35,026 bases of DNA from Acidimicrobiaceae bacterium (lineage in GTDB: Bacteria > Actinomycetota > Acidimicrobiia > Acidimicrobiales > RAAP-2). Shown here piece by piece: positions 6,639 to 14,930 of this stretch. Every line of letters starts with the position of its first letter. The first letter of the stretch is position 1. The notes under the pieces were generated by a model. That model did no database searches. It was given only the letters and a program-made list of their open reading frames with translations, and was not told the DNA's origin. A program made the translations under genes and the position numbers. The stretch lies in contig CANGMP010000011.1 in the NCBI GenBank assembly GCA_947455165.1, forward strand, positions 1-35,026, read 5' to 3'.

Positions 6639-7073
6639 ATGAAACTCCAGGTCCAAGTGCTGAGCGAGATGGCCCAAGTGCCCGTCTACGCCCATCCCGG
6701 TGACGCTGGTTGCGACCTCATCGCGGCCGAGGCCGTTCGCCTGCCCGCTCGGGGTGGCCGAGCGCTCGTCGGCACTGGTCTCGCCATTGCCGTGCCTGAG
6801 GGCCACGGCGCTTTCATTCTTCCTCGCTCCGGTCTCGCCGCGAAGCACGGGGTGACCTGTTCAAATGCCCCCGGTCTCATTGATGCCGGGTACCGCGGCG
6901 AAGTACGCGTCGCTCTGGTCAATCACGACCCCGAGCATGATTACGAAATCAACGTTGGCGACCGGATTGCGCAACTGGTGATTTTGCCAATCCCGACCAT
7001 TGAGTTTGTGGTGAGTGAATCGTTGCCCGAGGCCACTCGGGGCGCTGGCGGTTTTGGGAGCACGGGCAAGTGA
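6639..7073 (+). CDS. dut: dUTP diphosphatase (trimeric dUTPase)
   Basis: The 144-residue product hydrolyses dUTP to dUMP and pyrophosphate, keeping uracil out of DNA. All five motifs of the trimeric family are seen: DAGCDL (residues 22-27), PRSGLAAKHG (62-71), NAPGLIDAGYRGEVRV with the catalytic Asp, GDRIAQLVI, and the glycine-rich C-terminal arm RGAGGFGSTG. The length is typical. The stop overlaps the start of the next gene (GTGA), which implies coupling. The predicted promoter places the ATG at the 5' end of the transcript. Confidence 0.97.
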   Translation: MKLQVQVLSEMAQVPVYAHPGDAGCDLIAAEAVRLPARGGRALVGTGLAIAVPEGHGAFILPRSGLAAKHGVTCSNAPGLIDAGYRGEVRVALVNHDPEHDYEINVGDRIAQLVILPIPTIEFVVSESLPEATRGAGGFGSTGK

Positions 7074-8527
7074 GCTACAAAGTCCTCGACCCTCTCGACT
7101 CGGCATTCGTCACGCTCGAAGTGCCGGGCGCCCCCTTGCACATTGGCGTGATCATTGAGATGGACGTTCCCGACGACGGCCTTGACTCCAAACAACGCTT
7201 CGAAGTACTGCGCGCCAATATCGCCGCCCGCCTCCATGAGATACCCGTCCTAACCAAGCGCGTTCTGCGAACACCTTTTGACCTGGCGTGGCCCGTCCTG
7301 GCCGAAGACCCTGATTTTGACATCAACGCCCACGTCATCCGCCGTGCCGTAACGAGTCCCGGTGGGGAAGAGCAGCTCGACGCGTTGGTGGCTCGAGTGA
7401 TGTCACGCGAGCTCGCCCCCGACCGCCCCCTGTGGGAGCTCAACTACATCGAAGGGTTGGCCGACGGCCGAGCGGCCATTGTGATGAAGGTCCACCACGC
7501 GCTGGCCGACGGTGTTTCCGGCGCGGCCACCTTTGCTGGCCTCTTTGACCTCAGTCCCGAAGTTCGTCAACCAGAGCCGCCGCAGAACGTTCCGGCCCCC
7601 GACCCGCTGCCAACCCCGCTTGAGCTTCTTGGTCGCACTGGCAGCGAACTGCTCAAGCGCCCAGCCGCACTCCTTGAGGTGCTCGGCGCCGCCCTGGAGC
7701 GTGCCGCCGACTTGGTTGAGGGCGCGGCAGAGTCCCTCGCCGGACGCGAGGACGAGAGTCACCAGCCTTCAATCTTCCAGGCCAAGACCACGTCGATCAA
7801 CGGAACGCCCGGCTACGCCAAGCAGTTCAAGCGTCTCCGAGTTGATCTCGTCGAAGTAAAGCGCGCGGCCAAGAGTCGTGGCGTGTCAGTGACCGACTTT
7901 GTAATGGCCTCAGTCTCGGGCGGGCTGCGACGCCTGTTCGAAGCCCGAGGTGAGCTCCTCGAGGCGGACCTCGTGGCCTTTGTGCCCATCAGCGTTCGTC
8001 GCGAGGGCGCCGAAGGTGAGATGGGTAACCAGATTTCGGCGATGCTGAGCGAACTTCGGGCCGACATTGAGGACCCCGAAGTGCGCATTGTCACCATTGC
8101 GGCGTCCTCCAAGGCCTCCGCGCAACTACAGCGGGAAAAGAGTGCCCAGCTCTTAATGAACTTGGCCAACGCCGCCGGCCCGACGGTCGCATCGGTGGCC
8201 GGTCGCTCGCTCGCTGCACTGCAGCTCTTCGAACACCTACCACCGGTGGCGAACCTCACCGTTTCGTCAGTTCCGGGACCTCCGATTCCACTCTGGCTGA
8301 GTGGTCATCAGGTCCGTACAGTGGCGCCACTCGGGCCCCTGATGGCCGGACTGGCGCTGAACGTTACGGTCATCTCGTACTGCGAAAACCTGGAGTTTGG
8401 GCTGTTGGCCTGTGCCCGCAAGGTGCCTGAATTGGCCGCCCTCCGTGACATGATCGAAGAAGAGGTCAACTACTACTTAAAGGCGCCCGCCCCGGGGGTG
8501 GAGTTGACCCCCGGCGAAGTCGGCTAA
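7070..8527 (+). CDS. wax ester synthase / diacylglycerol acyltransferase (WS/DGAT)
   Basis: The 485-residue product belongs to the family that uses acyl-CoA to make triacylglycerol or wax esters. The catalytic motif HHALADG lies at about residues 142-148, after the N-terminal segment DPLDSAFVTLEVPGAPLHIGV. The C-terminal half carries the second domain of the family (DUF1298-like), including NLTVSSVPGPP and NVTVISYCENLEFGLLACA. The GTG start overlaps the dut stop. A lipid-storage role is plausible in actinobacteria, and the nearby acyl-CoA synthetase could supply substrate, though it lies on the opposite strand. tRNA-Gly begins 12 bases after the stop and may share the transcript. Confidence 0.93.
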   Translation: MSYKVLDPLDSAFVTLEVPGAPLHIGVIIEMDVPDDGLDSKQRFEVLRANIAARLHEIPVLTKRVLRTPFDLAWPVLAEDPDFDINAHVIRRAVTSPGGEEQLDALVARVMSRELAPDRPLWELNYIEGLADGRAAIVMKVHHALADGVSGAATFAGLFDLSPEVRQPEPPQNVPAPDPLPTPLELLGRTGSELLKRPAALLEVLGAALERAADLVEGAAESLAGREDESHQPSIFQAKTTSINGTPGYAKQFKRLRVDLVEVKRAAKSRGVSVTDFVMASVSGGLRRLFEARGELLEADLVAFVPISVRREGAEGEMGNQISAMLSELRADIEDPEVRIVTIAASSKASAQLQREKSAQLLMNLANAAGPTVASVAGRSLAALQLFEHLPPVANLTVSSVPGPPIPLWLSGHQVRTVAPLGPLMAGLALNVTVISYCENLEFGLLACARKVPELAALRDMIEEEVNYYLKAPAPGVELTPGEVG

Positions 8528-8539
8528 AGTGGAAGTCCT

Positions 8540-8615
8540 GCGGTAGTAGCTCAGTTGGTAGAGCGCAACCTTGCCAAGGTTGAGGTCGCCGGTTCGAGAC
8601 CGGTCTACCGCTCCA
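8540..8615 (+). tRNA. tRNA-Gly (GCC), CCA encoded
   Basis: The cloverleaf can be drawn directly: acceptor GCGGTAG (8540-8546) with CTACCGC (8605-8611), D-stem GCTC/GAGC, anticodon stem CAACC/GGTTG with loop TTGCCAA (anticodon GCC), T-arm GCCGG-TTCGAGA-CCGGT, discriminator T and an encoded CCA. It reads GGC and GGT codons. Confidence 0.98.
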
Positions 8616-8617
8616 GA

Positions 8618-8645
8618 ATGCCCCCTCGAAAGAGGGGGCATTTTT
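8618..8645 (+). terminator. intrinsic terminator after tRNA-Gly
   Basis: A perfect 10-bp stem ATGCCCCCTC/GAGGGGGCAT encloses a GAAA tetraloop and is followed by TTTTC. It ends the dut-WS/DGAT-tRNA transcript. It also sits next to the stop of the convergent minus-strand gene at 8646, but on that strand it has only a short T-run. Confidence 0.93.
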
Positions 8646-10271
8646 CTATTCCCGGGCGCTACTCGCCGGGTCCCAGCCAAGCACGAACGTGCCACCCGGC
8701 GTCGTGACTGGGAGTGGTATGGCGAAGGGGTCGGGAAGCGAACGGGTTCCCTCGATGGCCTCGGCCTCGCGATAGAGATCATCGACCAACGTCCAAATTG
8801 AATCGTCGTAGAGGGAAAGGTCGTCTGACAACGCAATGAACCCTGAACTGGCGAGCGCTGTTTCTCGCACGACGAGGCGTTCGACCTCGGTGAGGTCGGT
8901 TTCGACCGGGCGCACCAGCACGCAGTCAGGATCGACAGCAAACCAACGACGGTGCAGCGGCGCGCGAAGCAGTGTCGCTTCCACGGCATTACGAGCGGCC
9001 ACGGTGTTCTCTTCGAATCCGGGAAAGAACTCCCGGGGTTCGAAGAACGGTGCCACGTCTTCGGAGACGCGCATGGCGTCCACAAAGCCGACTGCGCTGA
9101 GCAGGGGGCTACCGCAACCCAACAGGTAGGCGTCTTCTCCTATGCCGGCGCGCACGGCGGCCAGGCCGCGTCGAAGCGCCTGCGCCCGCGTGACGGCCTC
9201 GCTCCGATTTCCAACCGCACTTGCGGCGTGGAGGAAGTCAATCTTGAAGTAATCAAAGCCGTCGCGACGTAGTTGGGCAAACGTATTTGTGATGTGGGCG
9301 ATGACGTCATCACGCGTGGTGTCGAGCGCAAAAATCTTGCCACCCCAGCCACCGTGGAAGAGCGCCGTTGTTGGTTCGCCGCGCTCGTTGGTGACGAGCC
9401 ATTCGGGGTGTTCGTTAGCAATAGTTCCGCCCTCGATGGCGAGAAAGGGTGCCGTCCAGATGCCAGGGGTGCAGCCGGCCTTACGAATCTCATCGGCCAG
9501 TTGACTCATCGGAACATCCCACGCGGGCCCTGTGTCGTTCCAGACGCCGATCTCAGCCTGCCAGCCGTCGTCAATCTGAAAGACCTCAACCCCGTGAGCT
9601 GCCGCCAGGGCGAGGTTCTGGCGAATGATGGTGGGCGTGATGGCCGTGAAGTACTGATACCACGAACACCAAATGCGCGGCGAGCGCTTCGGTGCGCGCG
9701 CACCACTTGCCCGCCCTGCAAGTTCGGCGTACTCGTCGTACATGGCCCCGGGGTCGCCCAACGCAACGAGCAGGGGGTCCAGTTGAAGTGTTTGTCCGGC
9801 TTCGAGGGCGAGCTCGTCGAGTAGCCATACGACTCGGAGGCTTCCGTCTCGGGCAACTTTTATGGTGCCAAACGAAGTGGATGCGCTCAAGAAGCCAATG
9901 ACGCCTCCGTCAAAGACGAGGTAGCCGTCACCGGCGAGTTCTACACCCGCCCCATCACGATCGGCGAGCATTTGGCCTCGGAACCAGCGTGGCGCCTCAG
10001 CCCGGACCGGACGAATGTCCCCTGGGGTGGTACGCCGTACGACCGACCAGGACTGGAAGCCTTGTTCCAGGAATCGCATGGCAACGTACGGGAGTTCAAG
10101 TTCGATGGTGCCACCCGAAACCGATTGGGCGGCCTCGACCTCGATGGTGATGGTGGTGAGATGGCCGTTGGTAGCGCTGATGACCCGAACGGTGGATGTC
10201 GGTTGAACCTGTCCGTCTACGTAGTGAGCTGCCCGAAGTTCCATAACATCATGCTGGCACGCCACCACCAC
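8646..10271 (-). CDS. alpha-galactosidase, glycoside hydrolase family 36
   Basis: The product is 541 residues from the GTG at 10271. GH36 hallmarks are WCSWYQYF (201-208), FQIDDGWQAEIG (231-242), the nucleophile Asp345 in YFKIDFLHAA and the acid/base Asp405 in MRVSEDVAPFF. A beta-rich N-terminal domain and C-terminal barrel remnants frame the TIM barrel. The family releases terminal alpha-galactose from melibiose, raffinose and galactolipids. There is no signal peptide, so it is cytoplasmic. The length is shorter than the roughly 700-residue GH36 enzymes and fits a compact subgroup. The start is uncertain: GTG 10271, 10268 and 10265 and ATG 10244 (MELRAAHY) all lack a clear ribosome-binding site. 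It is divergent from the esterase gene. Confidence 0.9.
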   Translation of the reverse strand: MVVACQHDVMELRAAHYVDGQVQPTSTVRVISATNGHLTTITIEVEAAQSVSGGTIELELPYVAMRFLEQGFQSWSVVRRTTPGDIRPVRAEAPRWFRGQMLADRDGAGVELAGDGYLVFDGGVIGFLSASTSFGTIKVARDGSLRVVWLLDELALEAGQTLQLDPLLVALGDPGAMYDEYAELAGRASGARAPKRSPRIWCSWYQYFTAITPTIIRQNLALAAAHGVEVFQIDDGWQAEIGVWNDTGPAWDVPMSQLADEIRKAGCTPGIWTAPFLAIEGGTIANEHPEWLVTNERGEPTTALFHGGWGGKIFALDTTRDDVIAHITNTFAQLRRDGFDYFKIDFLHAASAVGNRSEAVTRAQALRRGLAAVRAGIGEDAYLLGCGSPLLSAVGFVDAMRVSEDVAPFFEPREFFPGFEENTVAARNAVEATLLRAPLHRRWFAVDPDCVLVRPVETDLTEVERLVVRETALASSGFIALSDDLSLYDDSIWTLVDDLYREAEAIEGTRSLPDPFAIPLPVTTPGGTFVLGWDPASSARE

Positions 10272-10285
10272 CCTGGGCGGTTCTC

Positions 10286-10292
10286 TAGGCTA
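10286..10292. promoter_or_regulatory. overlapping divergent -10 elements
   Basis: The near-palindrome TCTAGGCTAGA at 10284-10294 contains TAGGCT on the plus strand (10286-10291) and TAGCCT on the minus strand (10292-10287). It could serve both the esterase and the alpha-galactosidase genes. No -35 was confirmed. Confidence 0.3.
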
Positions 10293-10311
10293 GACAAGAC
10301 CGAGGAGTGAT

Positions 10312-11244
10312 ATGCCTATTCACCCAACCATTGGTGCCGTGCTCGACCTGATGAAGGAAAGGCCGGGTGTCAACCCCACAGAGCTGTCTCTCGATGAAGT
10401 TCGAGCAAATCACCTCGCGATGAGTCTCGCCACCGACGGGCCACTGGTGGAGATGAGCGAGATCGTCGAGCTTTCGATACCGACTCGCTCGGGGGAGATT
10501 GCTGCTCGCCTCTACGTGCCCAGCGACGACGCCGGCGACGCGCTGGGTGTCTATTTCCACGGTGGTGGGTTTGTCCTCGGCACCCTCGACTCGTATGACG
10601 GTTTGGCTCGACGTCTCGCTGATGCCTCGAACATGCGTGTGCTTTCCGTGGCCTACCGTCTCGCACCGGAGCACCCGTTTCCTTCGGGTCCGCAAGATTG
10701 CGAGGACGCCGTGCGCTGGGTCTTTGAGCACCGTGGCGAACTCGGCCACGCCGATGCGAAGGTCGTACTGCTCGGAGATTCAGCTGGTGGCACGCTGGCG
10801 GCAGTCACGACGAACCAACTATGCCGCGAACTCCCAATCTCGCTCCAGGTCTTGCTCTATCCAACTATGGGGCCAGAAATTCTCACCGAAAGTGTTCACA
10901 CCTACGGCACCGGCTACTTCCTCGAGATGGACCACCTGCGACACAACTACGACCTCTACCTGCAAGGCTTCGATGATCACACCGATCCCCGTGTTACGCC
11001 ACTGCTGGCGCCAGATCTGTCGGGTACGCCGCCAACCATCATCGTGATTGCTGAGTGTGACCCCCTGCGCGACGAAGCAGAGAACTACGCCGGACTACTG
11101 GAACACTTTGGCGTCCGAGTTGAACTCCTCGAGGCCCTCGGTATGCCCCACTCCTTCTTCAAACTGGGCGGTATCGTCAGCGAGGCGCTGGATGAGATGA
11201 AGGACCTGGGTGGTCGTATTCGCCTCATGGTGGAGTCGGCATGA
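10312..11244 (+). CDS. alpha/beta-hydrolase, HSL (bacterial family IV) esterase/lipase
   Basis: The 310-residue product has the complete catalytic set of the hormone-sensitive-lipase family: oxyanion HGGG (residues 83-86), nucleophile Ser157 in GDSAGG, Asp250 in ECDPLRDE and His280 in MPHSFFK. YRLAPEHPFP (115-124) is another family mark. It should hydrolyse short- to medium-chain carboxylic esters in the cytoplasm; the natural substrate is unknown. The ATG has GAGGAG at suitable spacing. The stop overlaps the start of the sulfatase-family gene by ATGA, so the two are translated together and may act on one compound. Confidence 0.94.
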   Translation: MPIHPTIGAVLDLMKERPGVNPTELSLDEVRANHLAMSLATDGPLVEMSEIVELSIPTRSGEIAARLYVPSDDAGDALGVYFHGGGFVLGTLDSYDGLARRLADASNMRVLSVAYRLAPEHPFPSGPQDCEDAVRWVFEHRGELGHADAKVVLLGDSAGGTLAAVTTNQLCRELPISLQVLLYPTMGPEILTESVHTYGTGYFLEMDHLRHNYDLYLQGFDDHTDPRVTPLLAPDLSGTPPTIIVIAECDPLRDEAENYAGLLEHFGVRVELLEALGMPHSFFKLGGIVSEALDEMKDLGGRIRLMVESA

Positions 11245-12689
11245 AGAACGTTCTGTTTATAACGCTCGATCAGTTCCGAGGCGACGCTCTGAGTTCGGCC
11301 GGCCACGAATTCGCCCGGACCCCCGCCCTCGACGCAATTGCGGCCCGAGGGTTTCGCCTCACGCGCCACTTCGCCCAGTCGGCGCCCTGTTCGCCCGGTC
11401 GCGCGGCGCTCTACACCGGTACTTACCAAATGAACAATCGCGTGGTGGCCAATGGCACGCCCCACTCGCGGTCGCTCGACAACATTGCGTACGTAGCACG
11501 CCGTGCGGGTTATGACCCAGTGCTCTTTGGCTACACCGACCAGGGTCTTGATCCCAGCTACGCCGTCGATGATTGCGACCCGCGTCTTGCCTACTACGAC
11601 GGCATCTTGCCGGGATTTTCGGTCGGACTGTACCTTCCTGAAGACCAGTCACCCTGGCTGCGGTGGCTCCGAGGGCTTGGCTATGACATCGTTGGAAACT
11701 ACGTCGAGGCCTTGCGCCAAGAACCCAATCGGCCGGCCGAACACTCCCTCTCCAGCTTCTTAACGAATCGATTTCTGCAGTGGCATGAACGCCAGGGTGA
11801 GGGGTGGTTTGCCCACCTGAGTTACCTACGACCCCACTCGCCCTACGCGGCGGCGGGGGAGTTCTCGAAGCGGCACCGGGCTGAAGATGTTGATCTGCCG
11901 ATTGCCCCCGTTCCCGAATCAGAGCGCCACCCCCTGCACGCGCTGGCCATGATGAACGAGGCCTCGGGTGCGCCCACCGACGAAGGCAAGCTTCGCGAAC
12001 TGCGGGCCCAATACTTCGGCATGGTTGAAGAAGTCGACACCCAGCTTGCTCGAGTCATCGACGCGCTTGTGGCTCGCGGCGAACTTGATAACACGCTGAT
12101 TGTCGTGACGGCTGACCACGGCGAACAACTCGGAGACCACGGCCTACTCGAGAAACTGGCCTTCTATCCTCAGAGTTACCACATTCTTGGAATCTGGTCT
12201 GACCCTGATCTTGGGAACGGGGTCATTCATGAGTTCACTGAGAACGTCGACCTCTTACCCACGCTCTGCGAAAGTATCGGCGTCGAAATTCCCCGTCAGT
12301 GTGACGGCCGCTCATTGGTGCCGTTGCTCCAGGGGGAGAGTACCGAGTGGCGCAAAGCGGCGCACTACGAGTGGGACTGGCGCTACTTCTTTGTGAATTC
12401 CAGAACACCAGATTGGGCAACTAATCGCTTGCTCTCTCGGCAGAACCTGGCAGTGTCGCTCAGCGATGATCTCGCCTACGTCCAGTTTGGTGACGGTAGT
12501 TATCGCGCGTTTGACCTCGTCGCTGACCCTACCTGGCGCACTGAATGCAGCGATATTGATCGCATTTTGTCTGGCGCCCAAGAACTCCTGGTTTGGCGAC
12601 AAGAGCATCTGCGGCGAGAGACGACTGACATGTTGTTGACGTCTTCTCGACCGGGATACTGGCCGGCCGTGGCCTCAGCGAGCGCGTAG
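11241..12689 (+). CDS. sulfatase-family hydrolase resembling phosphonate/phosphate monoester hydrolase
   Basis: The 482-residue product belongs to the alkaline-phosphatase superfamily. The metal Asp lies in LFITLDQFRGD (Asp10). The formylglycine signature CSPGR begins at Cys50, so the enzyme needs Cys-to-formylglycine maturation. TADHGEQLGDHGLLEK is the second metal-binding motif. The N-terminal half (APCSPGRAALYTGTY, VVANGTPHS, GYDPVLFGYTD) reads like phosphonate monoester hydrolases/phosphodiesterases rather than classical arylsulfatases. There is no signal peptide, so it is cytoplasmic. No maturase gene is in the window. It is coupled to the upstream esterase and overlaps the convergent tetR by 15 bases. 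The substrate is undetermined. Confidence 0.88.
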   Translation: MKNVLFITLDQFRGDALSSAGHEFARTPALDAIAARGFRLTRHFAQSAPCSPGRAALYTGTYQMNNRVVANGTPHSRSLDNIAYVARRAGYDPVLFGYTDQGLDPSYAVDDCDPRLAYYDGILPGFSVGLYLPEDQSPWLRWLRGLGYDIVGNYVEALRQEPNRPAEHSLSSFLTNRFLQWHERQGEGWFAHLSYLRPHSPYAAAGEFSKRHRAEDVDLPIAPVPESERHPLHALAMMNEASGAPTDEGKLRELRAQYFGMVEEVDTQLARVIDALVARGELDNTLIVVTADHGEQLGDHGLLEKLAFYPQSYHILGIWSDPDLGNGVIHEFTENVDLLPTLCESIGVEIPRQCDGRSLVPLLQGESTEWRKAAHYEWDWRYFFVNSRTPDWATNRLLSRQNLAVSLSDDLAYVQFGDGSYRAFDLVADPTWRTECSDIDRILSGAQELLVWRQEHLRRETTDMLLTSSRPGYWPAVASASA

Positions 12690-13268
12690 TCCGGCCATCA
12701 TGTCGTCGAGGAGTTGGCGGTAAGTTTCCTCTGGTGTTGAAGAGAAGTTCAGCGTGAATAGCTCGAGTGAAACGTAGCCGTGAACTATTGACCAGACCTC
12801 TTGGGCGATGGCCAGGGGATCGCCGGCGCGAATGTCGCCAGCGAGTTGGAGCTGTTCAATGTCATCGATCAGCACTCGAATACTGCGAGCCATCGCCTGG
12901 GCCGTTTCCACACTCGGTTGGTAGCTCGGAATTGAGTGCATAAACATCAGCTGGTAGAGCCGTGGGTGATCGTGGGCGAAGTGTCGATAGGCCAGACCTG
13001 AGTCAATGAGTCGGTGCTCGGCCGGACTGGAAGGTACGAGTCTCCCGAGCGTCTCCGCAAATTGGACGTGGCCCTGGTGAACGAGCGCGTCGACGACATC
13101 GAGCTTCCCGGCGAAGTGGTTGTAGATACCCATCGGAGCCACACCGGCGTGGCGGGCGATGTCACGAACGGTGAGGGCCTCGACGCCACGCTCCTCAAGA
13201 ATCTGGAGCGCGGAGGCCAAGACGAGGTCTTCAATCTCATTCGAGGAAGTTCGCTTGCGGGAGACCAT
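12675..13268 (-). CDS. TetR-family transcriptional regulator
   Basis: The product is 197 residues. The N-terminal helix-turn-helix (LTVRDIARHAGVAPMGIYNHFAGKLDVVDAL, written here only as the motif range of about residues 35-65) is typical of TetR, and the rest is a helical ligand-binding domain with a WHG-type look. It is divergent from a DHA2-type efflux gene, with two matching 15-bp operator sites in the 59-base gap. It most likely represses the pump and itself and is released by a pump substrate. The ATG at 13268 has TACAAT seven bases upstream and no ribosome-binding site, suggesting a leaderless message. Confidence 0.93.
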   Translation of the reverse strand: MVSRKRTSSNEIEDLVLASALQILEERGVEALTVRDIARHAGVAPMGIYNHFAGKLDVVDALVHQGHVQFAETLGRLVPSSPAEHRLIDSGLAYRHFAHDHPRLYQLMFMHSIPSYQPSVETAQAMARSIRVLIDDIEQLQLAGDIRAGDPLAIAQEVWSIVHGYVSLELFTLNFSSTPEETYRQLLDDMMAGLRAR

Positions 13269-13275
13269 GGTCCAT

Positions 13276-13281
13276 ATTGTA
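13276..13281 (-). promoter_or_regulatory. -10 element of the tetR gene
   Basis: On the minus strand this reads TACAAT, five of six matches to the consensus, seven bases before the ATG. It touches the first operator, so bound repressor would block it. Confidence 0.5.
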
Positions 13282-13316
13282 GAACAACGTGCTACTCTGA
13301 GTAGAACAACGTTCTA
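13280..13316. promoter_or_regulatory. tandem TetR operators
   Basis: TAGAACAACGTGCTA (13280-13294) and TAGAACAACGTTCTA (13302-13316) match at 14 of 15 bases. The second is a perfect TAGAAC-N3-GTTCTA palindrome. Centres are 22 bases apart, about two helical turns. They fill the gap between tetR and the pump gene. A GGAAG ribosome-binding site for the pump follows directly. Confidence 0.8.
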
Positions 13317-13327
13317 AAGGAAGTCCA

Positions 13328-14860
13328 ATGTCGCCGAAGAAACCTCACAAGTGGTTAGTACTCGCAGTCCTTTGTCTCTCGGTGTTCTTGGTGGTAGTCG
13401 ATAACACCATCGTGAACGTCGCTCTGCCGTCGCTGTCGGGTCAGCTCCACGCATCGAACTCGGCGCTGCAGTGGATCGTCGACGCCTATTCGTTGCCCTT
13501 CGCCGGTCTGTTGCTCGCGGGCGGTGGGCTCTCGGACCGACTCGGTCGCAAGCGGGTGATGCAAGTTGGACTGCTGTTCTTTGCCGCGTTCTCGGCACTC
13601 TCGGCCTGGTCCCACTCGGCGAGCCAGCTAATCACTGCTCGAGCGCTCATGGGTTTGGCCGCCGCCTTCATCTTCCCGGCCACCCTCTCGATTCTCACCA
13701 TCACCTTCACTGACGCTCGAGACCGCGCCAAGGCCTACGGCATCTGGGGTGCGACGTCGGGTCTCGCAGTGGCCTTTGGTCCGTTGACCGGGGGAGCACT
13801 GATTGAACACTTCTGGTGGGGTTCGGTGTTTCTAGTGAACTTGCCTCTGGTTGCGATCACCATGGTTGCCGGACAAATTGTCATCCCAGAATCAAAGAGT
13901 GAGTTCAACCGCAAGTTCGACTTCACGGGGCTCGTCCTCGGTAGCTCGGGAATTACCCTGCTCGTTCTGGCGATTATCCAGGGGCCGAACTGGGGCTGGC
14001 GTAGCACCACGACACTCGGTCTCTTTGCCGGTTCAGTCGCACTATTCGCCGGTTTCATCGTCTGGGAGCGTCGTCGCACTGAGCCTTTGCTAGACGTGCG
14101 AGTCTTTGCCAAGCCGGCCTTCTCCGCTGGTGCCACGTCGATTGCGGCATCGTTCTTCTGTCTCTTCGGATTCATCTTTCTCTTGACGCAGTACTTCCAG
14201 CTGGTGCGCGGTTACTCGGCCCTTTCGGCCGGCGTGCACACCCTGCCTTTCGCATTCACCTCGATGGTCGTCACGCCTCTCGGCGCCCTCCTGGCGCTTC
14301 GAATCGGAACCCGATGGGTTGTGGGCACGGGACTCGTACTCATGGGAGTATCGCTCGTCTGGATGGGTGGCCTGCCCGCCGACGCCTCTTTCGTGGGGCC
14401 GATCCTCGGCTCAATGATCACCATGGCCACTGGCTTTTCGCTCATCACGGCTCCGTCGACGGCCGCGGTCATGGGTTCACTCAGTCCCGAGCAGATTGGC
14501 GCCGGCTCGGCGGTTAACAACGTGACGCGGGAACTTGGTGGCACGCTCGGCGTCGCCGTGGTTGGCTCCGCCTTTAGTTCTGTCTTTGGCCCTCAGGTGC
14601 TTCACGCATTGGGAACGACGGTGCCCAGTGCGGTTGCCCAAAGAGCAAGTGAGTCAATGCAGGCGGCACTCGGAACAGTGAGGGCTCTCCCGGCATCCGT
14701 CGGCCACAGCATCGAGTCTCATATCGTCACGAGCTTCATGAATGGACTGCACCGGGGCTGCTTCGTCGCGGCCGGTGCCGCCTTTTTTCTAAGCCTTTTG
14801 GCCTTCTTCTTGCTCCCCACTAAGGCCGATCAACCGCCGGTCACCGTGGCGGCACATTGA
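13328..14860 (+). CDS. MFS drug/metabolite efflux pump, DHA2 (14-TM) type
   Basis: The 510-residue membrane protein carries DHA2 marks: VVDNTIVNVALPSL in TM1, the loop motif GGGLSDRLGRKRVM, and the motif-C region GIWGATSGLAVAFGPLTGGALIEHFWWGSVFLVNLP. Length and hydrophobicity fit 14 transmembrane segments. It is a proton-driven exporter; substrate unknown. The divergent TetR regulator and tandem operators show it is inducible. The ATG has GGAAG at good spacing. The next gene starts from its own promoter immediately after the stop. Confidence 0.93.
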   Translation: MSPKKPHKWLVLAVLCLSVFLVVVDNTIVNVALPSLSGQLHASNSALQWIVDAYSLPFAGLLLAGGGLSDRLGRKRVMQVGLLFFAAFSALSAWSHSASQLITARALMGLAAAFIFPATLSILTITFTDARDRAKAYGIWGATSGLAVAFGPLTGGALIEHFWWGSVFLVNLPLVAITMVAGQIVIPESKSEFNRKFDFTGLVLGSSGITLLVLAIIQGPNWGWRSTTTLGLFAGSVALFAGFIVWERRRTEPLLDVRVFAKPAFSAGATSIAASFFCLFGFIFLLTQYFQLVRGYSALSAGVHTLPFAFTSMVVTPLGALLALRIGTRWVVGTGLVLMGVSLVWMGGLPADASFVGPILGSMITMATGFSLITAPSTAAVMGSLSPEQIGAGSAVNNVTRELGGTLGVAVVGSAFSSVFGPQVLHALGTTVPSAVAQRASESMQAALGTVRALPASVGHSIESHIVTSFMNGLHRGCFVAAGAAFFLSLLAFFLLPTKADQPPVTVAAH

Positions 14861-14861
14861 G

Positions 14862-14890
14862 TTGCAATTTCTTGCGGTCGGATGCATAAT
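14862..14890 (+). promoter_or_regulatory. promoter of the amino-acid ABC operon
   Basis: TTGCAA (14862-14867), a 17-base spacer and CATAAT (14885-14890) form a good sigma-70-type promoter directly after the MFS stop. The transcript would have a leader of about 34 bases with the AGAGGAG ribosome-binding site before ATG 14931. Confidence 0.65.
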
Positions 14891-14930
14891 AGATAAATCT
14901 CGAAAGACGAGTCAGCAAGAGGAGATCGAC

